From positions 1-43,938 of the forward strand of contig CAIRTW010000021.1 in the NCBI GenBank assembly GCA_903881585.1: DNA of 43,938 nucleotides. The letters run 5' to 3'. Position numbers and translations under genes: made by a program. The DNA is from an uncultured Bacteroidota bacterium (GTDB lineage: Bacteria; Bacteroidota; Bacteroidia; Chitinophagales; Chitinophagaceae). Positions 1-8,345 of this stretch are shown in pieces; positions within the stretch are counted from its first letter, which is position 1, and every line of letters begins with the position of its first letter. Below the pieces are notes generated by a model, which saw only the letters and a program-made list of their open reading frames with translations, ran no database searches and was not told the origin of the DNA.

Positions 1-911
1 AACATCAAAATAAAGCTGTCGCCCAGGTAGATAGTTTTGGGTTTATTTTTCCCGCCTTTTAAAGTATAATTGTACTTGGGGTAACAGTATTTTTCTACTC
101 CTATGGGAAAAATTAAATTCAAAATACGACTAAGATCTGCATCGTCATTCCTGGCAGCAGCAGAATACTGCATTTCTTCAATGGTCAGTTCCGGCATAGA
201 TATATTCCTGGTACGTTCGATGTACTTAGTTAAAGAATCGCCACCTAATAACGCGCCATAATTAGTCCAATGCGTGCCTTGTTTGCTAAAGATCAGATTC
301 TTTACGGTATCCTTCATTGCAATAAAATAAGCATTAAAATCTAATTGGTTGATGTGGAGCGAATCTCCCAATCTTTTGAATGTATGATAATTGCTTATTT
401 TAGGCGGCTCCGCTAAACGGAGACAGTCGGGGATCTTTTCAGGCAGATAATATGCTTTAGAAGGTGCGTAGACAAAAACCATTGTTTTCCCCAGATGTTC
501 AAGAGTATCCTGTATTCTTTTGAGTTTGATCAGCATTGTTCTTACGGTATCAATGCCAATATGATCTCCACCAAAATACTCATCAGTATGCACCTTTGAA
601 AAAAGCTGCCCATCTTTTCCAAGGTACACATCCGCAGCATGTACTTCATTAAACAAAGAAAAACCGATCTGATCACTGAGCCTTACCAGATCAGGGCGGA
701 ACCCCACACTGTCATTCAGGAAGTAAGACTTTTGTTTTTGATAAGTACCATCCCACCACTTTGGATAACTAAATTTTACGTCAGGGGTACTTACTATATA
801 CCCGTTCAATTTACCGCTCTCTATAAAGCCGAAACAATGCTGCAGGAATGGGAGAATCATCACCAGGAATAAAAAGAAAAATAAGCCGTCTTTTACGGTT
901 CTGGATTCCAT
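1..911 (-). CDS. AlgX/AlgJ-like SGNH-fold acetyltransferase-related protein, 3' end cut by window
   Basis: An open frame runs from the ATG at 911 to the window edge without a stop (303 codons visible). A hydrophobic N-terminal segment (about residues 9-30) suggests a membrane anchor or uncleaved signal, with the rest periplasmic. Two family signatures are visible: GTHWTNYGA with His214, matching the HW motif of the AlgX/AlgJ/DHHW SGNH-like family, and YLGDSF with the predicted nucleophile Ser299. Known members O-acetylate exopolysaccharides together with an MBOAT partner (AlgI-type). No MBOAT gene is in the window, but it could lie beyond the left edge. The gene lies 37 bp downstream of mfd on the same strand and may be read through from it. 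The family call is fairly firm; the substrate is unknown. Confidence 0.75.
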   Translation of the reverse strand, partial: MESRTVKDGLFFFLFLVMILPFLQHCFGFIESGKLNGYIVSTPDVKFSYPKWWDGTYQKQKSYFLNDSVGFRPDLVRLSDQIGFSLFNEVHAADVYLGKDGQLFSKVHTDEYFGGDHIGIDTVRTMLIKLKRIQDTLEHLGKTMVFVYAPSKAYYLPEKIPDCLRLAEPPKISNYHTFKRLGDSLHINQLDFNAYFIAMKDTVKNLIFSKQGTHWTNYGALLGGDSLTKYIERTRNISMPELTIEEMQYSAAARNDDADLSRILNLIFPIGVEKYCYPKYNYTLKGGKNKPKTIYLGDSFILM

Positions 912-948
912 TTCACTAAAGTATATAATATTTAGCTGGAATGGGGAT

Positions 949-3900
949 TTACGTTTTCACCATCATTCCTTCAAGGAAATGCAGCACATCATTCATCGCC
1001 TTCATCCTGTCCACTACAAGCAGGAAATTTTTACCCACTTGTTTCAGGCGTGCGTTTTTGGTTTGGGTCTGGATGTATTTGAGGATATGATTAAAGGTGT
1101 CTGATTCAAAATAGGGCGACTCGGGGTTGCTCACGAAATAGAGACGCATCTGCTGATTCTTCAGGATCAGCTTCTCGAAGCCAAGCTCCTGCGCTATCTG
1201 CCGGCAACGAAGGGTGGTAAACAAGTCCTTCACCTGTGCCGGAATTGGGCCAAAGCGGTCGGCAAGTTCCGTGGCGAATTTATTTAAGTCTTCTTCGTTC
1301 TCAATGTCATCCAGCTGCGTGTACAGTGACAGACGCTCAGTGATATTTGTTACGTATGAATCGGGTATCAGTATTTCAAGGTCGGTATCTATGGTACAGT
1401 CGCTAACGAAATCTTTCTTTCGGTTGATCTCTTCCGCAAATACATCTTTAAAGTCGGTAGTTCGCAGTTCGCGCATGGCCTCAGCAAGTATCTTCTGATA
1501 CATTTCAAAGCCTATATCGGCTATGAAGCCGCTCTGCTCGCCGCCCAATAAGTTGCCCGCGCCACGAATATCGAGGTCGCGCATGGCTATCTGGAAGCCG
1601 CTTCCCAATTCATTAAATTGTTCCAGCGTCTGCAGGCGTTTACGGCTATCGTTCGGTAACATGCTCATCGGTGGCGCCACTAGGTAGCAGAATGCTTTCT
1701 TATTACTTCGGCCCACACGCCCACGCAACTGGTGCAGATCACTAAGGCCAAACTGGTGGGCATTATTAATAATGATGGTGTTCGCGTTGGCTATGTCCAC
1801 ACCGCTCTCCACGATGTTGGTACAGCAGAGCACATCAAATTCTTTTTCAATAAAACTAAACAAGGCTTCTTCCAACTGGTGGCCTTCCATCTGGCCATGT
1901 GCCATACCTATGCGCAGGTCGGGGCAAAGATTGCGCAGCAGCGTTACCATCTCTGGCAGGCTCTGCACACGGTTGTGTACAAAGAACACCTGGCCGCCCC
2001 GTTCTGCTTCATAATAAATAGCATCGCGGATTGCGTACTCATCAAACACCAGCACCTCTGTTTGCACCGGCTGCCTGTTGGGCGGCGGTGTGTTGATGAT
2101 GCTCAGATCGCGGGCATTCATCAGTGAGAATTGCAACGTACGTGGTATTGGTGTTGCCGTCAACGTTAGCGTATCCACGCTTGCTTTCAACTCACGCAAC
2201 TTTTCTTTTGATGATACCCCGAATTTTTGTTCTTCATCAATGATCAATATGCCGAGATCTTTGAATTTAACATCCTTGCCCAGGAGGCCATGGGTGCCAA
2301 TGACAATATCTATTTTTCCTTCTTCCAGCTTTTTAAAAATCTCTTTCTTCTCCTTGGCCGACCTGAAGCGGTTCACATAATCAATATTGCACGGAAAATC
2401 TTTTAGTCGCTCTGAGAATGTATTGAAGTGCTGGAAAGCCAGTATGGTAGTTGGTACCAATATAGCAGCCTGCTTGCTATCTGCTACGGCCTTAAACGCT
2501 GCGCGTACTGCCACTTCCGTTTTCCCAAAACCAACATCGCCACACACCAGGCGGTCCATAGGAGCGGGAGATTCCATATCACGCTTTACGTCTGCCACAG
2601 CCTTGCCCTGGTCTGGTGTGTCTTCATAAAAGAAAGACGCCTCCAGCTCGGTTTGCAAATAGCTGTCTGGTGAGAACGAGAATCCCTGGGATGCTTTACG
2701 TTTCGCATACAGCTTTATCAGGTCGGCTGCAATATCTTTTACCTGCTTCTTTGTTTTGTTCTTTAGTTTCTGCCAGGCATCGCTTCCCAGTTTATTCACC
2801 CTTGGCGCAGCCCCTTCCTTGCCTGTGAATTTGCTTATTTTGTGCAGTGAGTTTATGTTCACATACAGCACATCATTGTCTTTATACAGTATGCGGATGG
2901 CTTCCTGCAGGTTGCCATTTACTTCTATTTTCTGCAGCCCGCTATATACGCCCACGCCGTGGTCTATGTGCGTTACATAGTCGCCGGGGGTCAGTTCACG
3001 TAAAGCCCTCAGCGTGAGTGCCTTTCCTTTAGAGTAGGCCTGCTTTACATTGTATTTATGATAACGTTGAAATATCTGGTGATCGGTATAGCAGATGACT
3101 TTCTTATCGTGGTCTATAAAGCCCTTACTGATAGATGTGGGCACGGGCACAAAAATGACGTTCGCATTAACATCATCAAAAATGCTTCTCAGCCGCTCCA
3201 ACTGTTTGGGGTTCTCAGCAAAAATATAGGCCACATATTTTTCGGCCAGGCGTTTCTGAAGGTCAGCTATCAGCATATTGAACTGCCGGTTGAACACCGG
3301 CTGCTCATCCGTAGCAAACAGGAATTTGGCATCGATAGCGTCGCCCGTTACCTTCTCCAGGGAATGATTATACCATTCTATCAGGTGCCGCTGTTTTATC
3401 TTTTCCTGCCAGAGCCCGCCTGTTTCAAAATCCGCCTTGGATATCTCCTTCAGCATCTCTTCTTCATGGTCTATTGCTACTTGTCCTACCTCCATTTTCT
3501 CTGGTAGATCGGCTTCCATTTTGGCCAGGCGGCTTATTGTGAATGAAAGGTCTTTAGCCCATATCACAGTATTCTCCGGCAGGTAATCGAGCAAGGATAT
3601 TTTCTCCTGGGTTTCAAATTTCGTTTCAATGTTTGGCAGTATGGATACCTGCAGCAATTTGCGCTCTGATAGCTGTGTTTCCGGGTTGAAGATGCGGATA
3701 CTGTCCACCTCAGTATCAAAGAGCTCTATGCGGTAAGGATGTTCATTGCCAAAAGAATAAATATCCAGTATGCCACCGCGCATGGCAAATTGCCCCGGCT
3801 CATAGACAAAATCCTCGCGCCTGAAGCCGAGAGATACAAAGCGCTCCAGCATCGCATCTACCTGTAGGGTCTCACCCACCTTTATGCTGATCATGTTTTC

Positions 3901-4326
3901 AGACAGCGAAGACGGATTCACCACGCGCTCAAACAATGCCTCAGGATAAGTGACCAGTATTTTCTTATTGACCTTTTTGCCGGTGAGTTTTGTCAGCGCC
4001 TCAGTGCGCAGCATTACGTGACTGCTGTTCAGCTCATTGAAGAATCCTGATCTTTTAAAGGAGTCAGGAAAATAGAAAATGTCAAGCCCCTGGGTGAGAT
4101 GCTCTATATCATTGTGGAAATAGGCGGCCTCTTCTTTGTCGTTTAAAATAAAGACATGGTTCACATCTGTAATGCGCCAAAGAGCGCTTGCAATAAAGTT
4201 GATGGAAGAGCCTCGCAGGTTATCAAGATACACCCTGAGCTTGTGGCCGGGCAAGGTAATCCCAGCCGCTATTTGTTTTAAGCGGATGTCATTTTGGTAC
4301 AAACCCTGCAGCACATCCAGATTCAT
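949..4326 (-). CDS. mfd: Transcription-repair coupling factor Mfd
   Basis: The 1125-residue protein has the full Mfd layout. UvrB-homology modules are N-terminal. An RNA polymerase-interacting CarD-like domain starts near residue 447 (TPGDYVTHIDHGVGVY). The RecG-like SF2 translocase follows: Walker A GDVGFGKT near 597, DEEQ box near 695, TATPIPRTL, and motif VI LRGRVGRS near 870. The C-terminal TRCF domain begins at about 960. Mfd removes RNA polymerase stalled at DNA lesions and recruits UvrA for nucleotide excision repair. The walker B box is DEEQ rather than the DEEH of the E. coli protein. A -7-like TACCTTTG at 4335-4342 lies 8 bp before the start codon, predicting a very short leader. 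Length is normal for the family. Confidence 0.97.
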   Translation of the reverse strand: MNLDVLQGLYQNDIRLKQIAAGITLPGHKLRVYLDNLRGSSINFIASALWRITDVNHVFILNDKEEAAYFHNDIEHLTQGLDIFYFPDSFKRSGFFNELNSSHVMLRTEALTKLTGKKVNKKILVTYPEALFERVVNPSSLSENMISIKVGETLQVDAMLERFVSLGFRREDFVYEPGQFAMRGGILDIYSFGNEHPYRIELFDTEVDSIRIFNPETQLSERKLLQVSILPNIETKFETQEKISLLDYLPENTVIWAKDLSFTISRLAKMEADLPEKMEVGQVAIDHEEEMLKEISKADFETGGLWQEKIKQRHLIEWYNHSLEKVTGDAIDAKFLFATDEQPVFNRQFNMLIADLQKRLAEKYVAYIFAENPKQLERLRSIFDDVNANVIFVPVPTSISKGFIDHDKKVICYTDHQIFQRYHKYNVKQAYSKGKALTLRALRELTPGDYVTHIDHGVGVYSGLQKIEVNGNLQEAIRILYKDNDVLYVNINSLHKISKFTGKEGAAPRVNKLGSDAWQKLKNKTKKQVKDIAADLIKLYAKRKASQGFSFSPDSYLQTELEASFFYEDTPDQGKAVADVKRDMESPAPMDRLVCGDVGFGKTEVAVRAAFKAVADSKQAAILVPTTILAFQHFNTFSERLKDFPCNIDYVNRFRSAKEKKEIFKKLEEGKIDIVIGTHGLLGKDVKFKDLGILIIDEEQKFGVSSKEKLRELKASVDTLTLTATPIPRTLQFSLMNARDLSIINTPPPNRQPVQTEVLVFDEYAIRDAIYYEAERGGQVFFVHNRVQSLPEMVTLLRNLCPDLRIGMAHGQMEGHQLEEALFSFIEKEFDVLCCTNIVESGVDIANANTIIINNAHQFGLSDLHQLRGRVGRSNKKAFCYLVAPPMSMLPNDSRKRLQTLEQFNELGSGFQIAMRDLDIRGAGNLLGGEQSGFIADIGFEMYQKILAEAMRELRTTDFKDVFAEEINRKKDFVSDCTIDTDLEILIPDSYVTNITERLSLYTQLDDIENEEDLNKFATELADRFGPIPAQVKDLFTTLRCRQIAQELGFEKLILKNQQMRLYFVSNPESPYFESDTFNHILKYIQTQTKNARLKQVGKNFLLVVDRMKAMNDVLHFLEGMMVKT

Positions 4327-4334
4327 CGGGGCGA

Positions 4335-4342
4335 CAAAGGTA
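4335..4342 (-). promoter_or_regulatory. -7 promoter element of mfd
   Basis: TACCTTTG on the minus strand matches the Bacteroidota TAnnTTTG -7 element. No TTTG or TTG was found 19-21 nt upstream, so only the -7 half is supported. The distance to the ATG implies a nearly leaderless mRNA. Confidence 0.5.
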
Positions 4343-4402
4343 GGGGAAATTGGTGTTGGGACAGTGTCAATCTGAATCGGTTACATATTCATAAGATATG
4401 CG

Positions 4403-4434
4403 TTTGGCTCGTCTCCGATTAAGCAATATCTTTC
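4403..4434 (+). promoter_or_regulatory. Promoter of the small lipoprotein gene
   Basis: TTTG at 4403-4406, a 20-nt spacer, then TATCTTTC at 4427-4434, one mismatch from TAnnTTTG. It lies 8 bp before the ATG at 4443, which argues against the longer reading frame that opens at 4398. Confidence 0.55.
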
Positions 4435-4442
4435 AGTTAAAT

Positions 4443-4730
4443 ATGTCTCACGGTTTGAAAACAATTATCCTACTTCTCTTGATTTTGACCGGTCTGGCCT
4501 CCTGCCGCAACGCCTGGAACCAGGACAATGAAAAGACATTCTACAATGCCTGTATTGATGATGCAAAAACATGGGCAGCCACACCGGAGCAGGCGGCTGC
4601 CTATTGCAATTGCATTATCCCGAAAATAAAACAGAAATATCCTGATGAGAATGAAGCTATAAAGCAAATAGACTCTCTGGCTAATGATAAATATTTGCAG
4701 GGCTGCATGGATTCCTTAAGAAGGAAATAA
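4443..4730 (+). CDS. Small cysteine-containing lipoprotein, unknown function
   Basis: The 95-residue product begins MSHGLKTIILLLLILTGLASC: a short SPII signal with lipobox LASC, so it should be a lipid-anchored envelope protein. The mature part is hydrophilic and probably helical, with cysteines in ACIDDA, YCNC and GCMDS contexts that could form disulfides or bind metal. No family was recognised. An in-frame ATG at 4398 lies upstream of the promoter, so the start at 4443 is preferred. The gene is divergent from mfd and has its own promoter. A small Cys-containing lipoprotein of this kind is ordinary for Bacteroidota, and no function is claimed. Confidence 0.75.
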   Translation: MSHGLKTIILLLLILTGLASCRNAWNQDNEKTFYNACIDDAKTWAATPEQAAAYCNCIIPKIKQKYPDENEAIKQIDSLANDKYLQGCMDSLRRK

Positions 4731-4776
4731 TTTGACCTGCATAATAGGAAAGCACATAAAACAAGAGAACAAAAAT

Positions 4777-4808
4777 TTTGAAAGGTTTAAACGAAAACAC
4801 TAATTTTG
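4777..4808 (+). promoter_or_regulatory. hicAB promoter
   Basis: A full consensus match: TTTG at 4777-4780, a 20-nt spacer, and TAATTTTG at 4801-4808. Transcription would start within the inverted repeat at 4808-4826, just before the hicA start codon. Confidence 0.7.
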
Positions 4809-4826
4809 CAACTGAAAGTTAGTTGC
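4808..4826. promoter_or_regulatory. Inverted repeat at the hicAB transcription start (putative HicB operator)
   Basis: GCAACT, 7 nt, AGTTGC: a perfect 6-bp dyad directly abutting the hicA ATG at 4827 and the end of the -7 box. HicB proteins with a ribbon-helix-helix C-terminus usually repress their own promoter, so this is the likely operator. Assignment by position is inference. Confidence 0.5.
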
Positions 4827-5120
4827 ATGCAAAGAATTACTGTGAGCAAAATAGAAAAATTTTTAGAACGATTTCTTTCAAACCCTAAGGATTTTACCTA
4901 GGATGAACTGGTTAGGGTACTAATTCATTTTGGTTATTATGAACATATAAAAGGGAAAACTGGAGGGTCGCGACGAAAATTTGTGGATGCAAACAAAAAC
5001 GTGATTAATATCCATAAACCGCATCCGGGAAACATCATAAAAGCATACGTCATTAAATTGATTGTCGAGCAATTAATAGCAAAAGGGAAACTACAAGATG
5101 AGCGATATAATAAAATATAA
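4827..5120 (+). pseudogene. hicA: HicA-family toxin gene interrupted by an in-frame TAG
   Basis: Reading from the ATG at 4827 gives MQRITVSKIEKFLERF and so on, an in-frame TAG at 4899-4901 (codon 25), then a continuous frame to the stop at 5118-5120. The downstream part is a typical HicA mRNA interferase fold: a GGSRRKF segment, then HKPHPGNIIKAYVIKLI and a C-terminal helix. The stop falls where the motif reads FT-stop-DELV. A single base change from TGG (Trp) would create it. The frame overlaps hicB by 23 bp, the normal coupled arrangement. Either the toxin is inactivated, the base is an error, or readthrough occurs. HicA normally degrades mRNA and is neutralised by HicB. Confidence 0.8.
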
Positions 5121-5463
5121 AGAGTACTATGCCAATGTACAATTCAGTTCGAAGGACGATGTCTTTTACGGAAAAATATTAGGTATAAATGACCTGGTGA
5201 CTTTTGAAGGTCAGTCGGTTAAGGAGTTGAGAAAATCTTTTAAAGAAGCCGTTGAAGATTATATTGAAACCTGCAGGGAATTAAATAAAACACCTGAAAA
5301 AACTTATAAAGGCAGTTTTAATATTCGTGTTTCTCCTGATCTTCATAGAGATGCGGCATTAGTCGCGTTACAAAAAAATGTGAGTTTAAATGATTTTGTG
5401 AAAAATGCAATAAGCTATGCTATTAAGCATACAAATATTGTAAAAGCAGAAACAGCGTCTTAG
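5098..5463 (+). CDS. hicB: HicB-family antitoxin
   Basis: The 121-residue protein has the two-part HicB plan. The N-terminal partial RNase H-like fold (residues 1-65; YYANVQFSSKDDVFYGKILG, FKEAVEDYIETC) binds the toxin. The C-terminal ribbon-helix-helix DNA-binding region (FNIRVSPDLHRDAALVAL, SLNDFVKNAISYA) represses the operon. Its start codon lies inside the 3' end of hicA, so translation is probably coupled. It is intact while its partner carries a nonsense codon, so it may now be an orphan antitoxin or regulator. A short palindrome GTTTTTATAAAAAC (5463-5476) covers its end and could act as a weak terminator before convergent feoB. Confidence 0.88.
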   Translation: MSDIIKYKEYYANVQFSSKDDVFYGKILGINDLVTFEGQSVKELRKSFKEAVEDYIETCRELNKTPEKTYKGSFNIRVSPDLHRDAALVALQKNVSLNDFVKNAISYAIKHTNIVKAETAS

Positions 5464-5483
5464 TTTTTATAAAAACCACTTGA

Positions 5484-7601
5484 TCATTTAAACACCTGGT
5501 ACACCAGCAGCGCACTCAGATAGGCGATGCTGAACATATAGGCAAACTGAATAGCAGGGTATTTCCAGCTTCTTGTTTCGCGCTTTACTATAGCGAGTGT
5601 GCTCATGCACTGCATGGCAAATACATAAAAGATAAGCAGCGATAATCCTGCTGCGAGGGTATACACCGATGTTCCGTCTTCACGTTTTGCATCTTTCATT
5701 TTTTCGTGCAATGTCTCCTGGCCTGCGGCTGCATCTCCCACGCTGTATAGGGTAGCCATGGTACCTACAAAAACCTCGCGGGCGGCAAATGATGTAATCA
5801 GCGCAATGCCGATCTTCCAGTCGTACCCCAACGGGCGTATAAGCGGTTCTATGCTATGGCCCATGATGCCGGCAAAAGAATGCTCCAGTTTTGCAGTGGC
5901 ATGTTCCCGGTCTATTGTTGTTTTTTGCTCCGGGTGAAGCTGCACCAGCGCGGCATACTTTTCTTCCACAGCTCTCATCTGAGCAGGTGGCCCGAAAGCA
6001 GCAAGCGCCCATAATATCAGCGCCAGCACAACGATCACCTTACCCACATCCTTTATGAATAACCTACCTTTTTCGATCATGGTTGTACCTACGTTCTTCC
6101 AGCGCGGCTGCCTGTAAACAGGCAACTCCATTAGGAAGAACGTCCGCTCTTTTGTTTTTATCAGGAAGTCCATCACACGGGCTACGACAAGTGCCATAAA
6201 GAAGCCGAGCAAGTAAAGGCCCATAAGCACAAGCCCCTGCATATTGAATACGCCCAGAAATGTGCGGCTAGGTATAACCAACGCTATGAGCATGGTATAA
6301 ACAGGTAGCCTTGCCGAGCAACTCATGAGCGGTGTGACCATAATAGTGATCAGACGTTCTTTCCTATTCTGGATCGTTCTTGCAGCCATGATAGCAGGCA
6401 CTGCACAAGCCATGCCACTGATAAGTGGCATTACCGAACGGCCATTGAGCCCCGCGCTGCGCATGATGCGATCTGTAAGAAAGCTAATGCGCGCCATATA
6501 GCCGCTGTCTTCCAGTATAGTTATGAGCCCGAACAGGATCATTATCTGCGGCACAAAAACCGCTATACCGCTAATGCCCGCCAAAAGACCATTCACCAAC
6601 AGATCTTTAAAAATACCGGTGGGAAGCACAGCGTTGAGCCCATTACCAGCATAGACAAAAAGCTGTTCTACCCAATCCATAGGATAACGTGCCAGCCAGA
6701 AAATGCTTTGAAATAACAGGAAGAGCACACCAAGCAGGATAAGGTTGCCATAGATGGGATGCAGCAGCACTTTGTCCAGCCGGTCGCTCACTACCATTTT
6801 CTTCATGGGGCTGTCGGTGGCTACGCAACGTTGCATAATGGTATCTATCTTCTTATACCGCTGCATTATCTCTTCCGCCTGTATCTTTGACTTTTGAAAA
6901 CCGGACTCACCAAGCAAAGCTGCAATTCTTATTCGCTGCGCCGCGTTTATGTACTTCAGTTCGTTATAATTGCAGGCTACATGCAGCGCACCATAATTGC
7001 TGTATTGAGCGGTAATAAGCCGTATTTCCTGTAGCCATTCGCCGGTTATTGCCGGCAGGTCTATGAAGTCATGGAAATTTGTGCGCTTGCTTTGCTGCTG
7101 GTCGCTTATTGCTTTTTTTAAGAGCCCCAGTCCCCGGTTGCGTCTCGGGTTCACGGTCATTACAGGCACTCCCATCATTGCCGACAGTGCTGCGGTATCA
7201 ATGGTAATTCCTTTTTGCCGGGCAATATCCATCATCGTCAACGCGATGACCACGGGTATTTTTAGATCTATGATCTGTGAGCAAAACAGCAGGTTGCGCT
7301 TCAGGTTAGAGGCGTCGGCAATAACAATGATAAGGTCTGGCCTGTCCGCACTTTTCTGGTTCAGCAATACCTCGTAAGTCACCTGCTCATCCGCGCTTTT
7401 GGGGTAAAGGCTATAGGTGCCCGGCAGGTCTATAATATTTGCCGTAAGTGATTCAGATATTTTTGAGATGCCGGTTTTCTTGTCCACGGTCACGCCCGGG
7501 AAATTCCCCACCTTCTGGTTCAATCCAGTAAGGGCATTAAAAAGGGAGCTTTTACCGCTATTCGGGTTTCCTACTAATGCTATCGTGTACTGGCGGCTCA
7601 T
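5484..7601 (-). CDS. feoB: Ferrous iron transporter FeoB
   Basis: The 705-residue protein has an N-terminal G domain: G1 GNPNSGKSS (11-19), the switch segment GNFPGVTVDK, G3 DLPG (58-61), and G4 as TMMD (122-125) in place of the usual NxxD. A helical spacer follows (about 170-270). The polytopic membrane domain carries the two Gate regions, with conserved cysteines in GMACAVP and MSCSARLP. FeoB imports Fe(II) across the inner membrane, driven or gated by GTP hydrolysis. No feoA or feoC gene is adjacent and none is fused at either end. TACCTTTG at 7610-7617 puts the likely transcription start within a few bases of the ATG. Confidence 0.96.
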   Translation of the reverse strand: MSRQYTIALVGNPNSGKSSLFNALTGLNQKVGNFPGVTVDKKTGISKISESLTANIIDLPGTYSLYPKSADEQVTYEVLLNQKSADRPDLIIVIADASNLKRNLLFCSQIIDLKIPVVIALTMMDIARQKGITIDTAALSAMMGVPVMTVNPRRNRGLGLLKKAISDQQQSKRTNFHDFIDLPAITGEWLQEIRLITAQYSNYGALHVACNYNELKYINAAQRIRIAALLGESGFQKSKIQAEEIMQRYKKIDTIMQRCVATDSPMKKMVVSDRLDKVLLHPIYGNLILLGVLFLLFQSIFWLARYPMDWVEQLFVYAGNGLNAVLPTGIFKDLLVNGLLAGISGIAVFVPQIMILFGLITILEDSGYMARISFLTDRIMRSAGLNGRSVMPLISGMACAVPAIMAARTIQNRKERLITIMVTPLMSCSARLPVYTMLIALVIPSRTFLGVFNMQGLVLMGLYLLGFFMALVVARVMDFLIKTKERTFFLMELPVYRQPRWKNVGTTMIEKGRLFIKDVGKVIVVLALILWALAAFGPPAQMRAVEEKYAALVQLHPEQKTTIDREHATAKLEHSFAGIMGHSIEPLIRPLGYDWKIGIALITSFAAREVFVGTMATLYSVGDAAAGQETLHEKMKDAKREDGTSVYTLAAGLSLLIFYVFAMQCMSTLAIVKRETRSWKYPAIQFAYMFSIAYLSALLVYQVFK

Positions 7602-7609
7602 GCAGGGCG

Positions 7610-7617
7610 CAAAGGTA
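7610..7617 (-). promoter_or_regulatory. -7 promoter element of feoB
   Basis: TACCTTTG on the minus strand, 8 bp before the feoB ATG. No -33 TTTG at the right spacing was found. No convincing Fur box was recognised around it. Confidence 0.5.
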
Positions 7618-7741
7618 CTGATTACGCGCAGTTCTCTGCTTTAAAAGCAACTGAATAAAGAGAATTTCCCGAATATGTAAACGTTTTGATTTTTGTGCGA
7701 AAAGGCTATAATGCAACTATTTGTTAAACTCTTAATATAGA

Positions 7742-7789
7742 TTTGGATAAAGCGCAGCGCATGACTTAATTTTACCTCTTTCGGTAAAA
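7742..7789 (+). promoter_or_regulatory. Probable promoter plus inverted repeat before the EGF-like lipoprotein
   Basis: TTTG at 7742-7745, a 21-nt spacer, TAATTTTA at 7767-7774 (one mismatch to TAnnTTTG). The -7 box overlaps an inverted repeat TTTTACC-6 nt-GGTAAAA (7770-7789), which could be an operator or a 5' leader hairpin. It lies in the 203-bp divergent gap with feoB. Confidence 0.4.
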
Positions 7790-7804
7790 CCTTAAATTCT
7801 TTTT

Positions 7805-8341
7805 GTGAGATCATTCCGTTTTTTCCCGGTTGCAGCATTGTTTATAGCGTTGATCACTTGCGCACTCGTATATACCAGCTGTAAAAACAAATGCGGCAGT
7901 ACTACCTGCCAGAACGGAGGTACCTGTGATAATAATGCGTGTATCTGCCCTGTAGGGTATTCGGGCAATTCGTGCCAGACAGGCTGGGCGGATGCGTCTA
8001 TAGGTACTTACACCTGTGTAAGGTCCGCCTGTTCACCTGCGGTTTCCGGTATCAACACCTGGCAGAGCTCAATTACCAAGGATGCAACCAATGGCGGCTA
8101 TACTGTTGACATTTCTAACTTCAATAATTCCAACACAACAGTGGTAGCCACTGTTGACACTGCTGCGGCCAACGGCAGCCAGCTGATAACGATAAGCGGC
8201 GCCACGGGTACCGGCTCAGGCACCAATGCGAGAGGGTCCCTTACCATATTAAATGGCGTTAAAACCATTTCCCTGCAGTTCGTAACCTATGGTGGCGGCA
8301 TAACCGGTTCCACCTGCGAAATGACCATGCGTAAGGAATAG
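7805..8341 (+). CDS. EGF-like domain lipoprotein, unknown function
   Basis: The 178-residue product starts at GTG (no alternative ATG before the signal). It has a long hydrophobic signal ending in lipobox YTSC, then a six-cysteine EGF-like module at about residues 27-60 (CGSTTCQNGGTCDNNACICP, GYSGNSC). The remaining 110 residues are Thr/Ser/Gly-rich beta-type sequence with one more cysteine pair and no recognised domain. It should be a surface or periplasm-facing lipoprotein. Proteins with this lipobox-EGF-beta layout occur in Bacteroidota without assigned function. It converges on bioA with only 4 bp between stops. Confidence 0.8.
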   Translation: MRSFRFFPVAALFIALITCALVYTSCKNKCGSTTCQNGGTCDNNACICPVGYSGNSCQTGWADASIGTYTCVRSACSPAVSGINTWQSSITKDATNGGYTVDISNFNNSNTTVVATVDTAAANGSQLITISGATGTGSGTNARGSLTILNGVKTISLQFVTYGGGITGSTCEMTMRKE

Positions 8342-8345
8342 TTTC

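Noticed and set aside
639-872. Short + strand ORF of 77 codons near the left edge
   Set aside because: Antisense to the AlgX/AlgJ-like gene, which has family motifs and an uninterrupted frame to the window edge.
1732-2127. Several + strand ORFs within mfd
   Set aside because: All are antisense to a full-length, motif-complete mfd gene.
5463-5476. GTTTTTATAAAAAC palindrome as a toxin-antitoxin operator
   Set aside because: It lies at the 3' end of hicB with a pure A/T core, so a weak terminator or chance is more likely.
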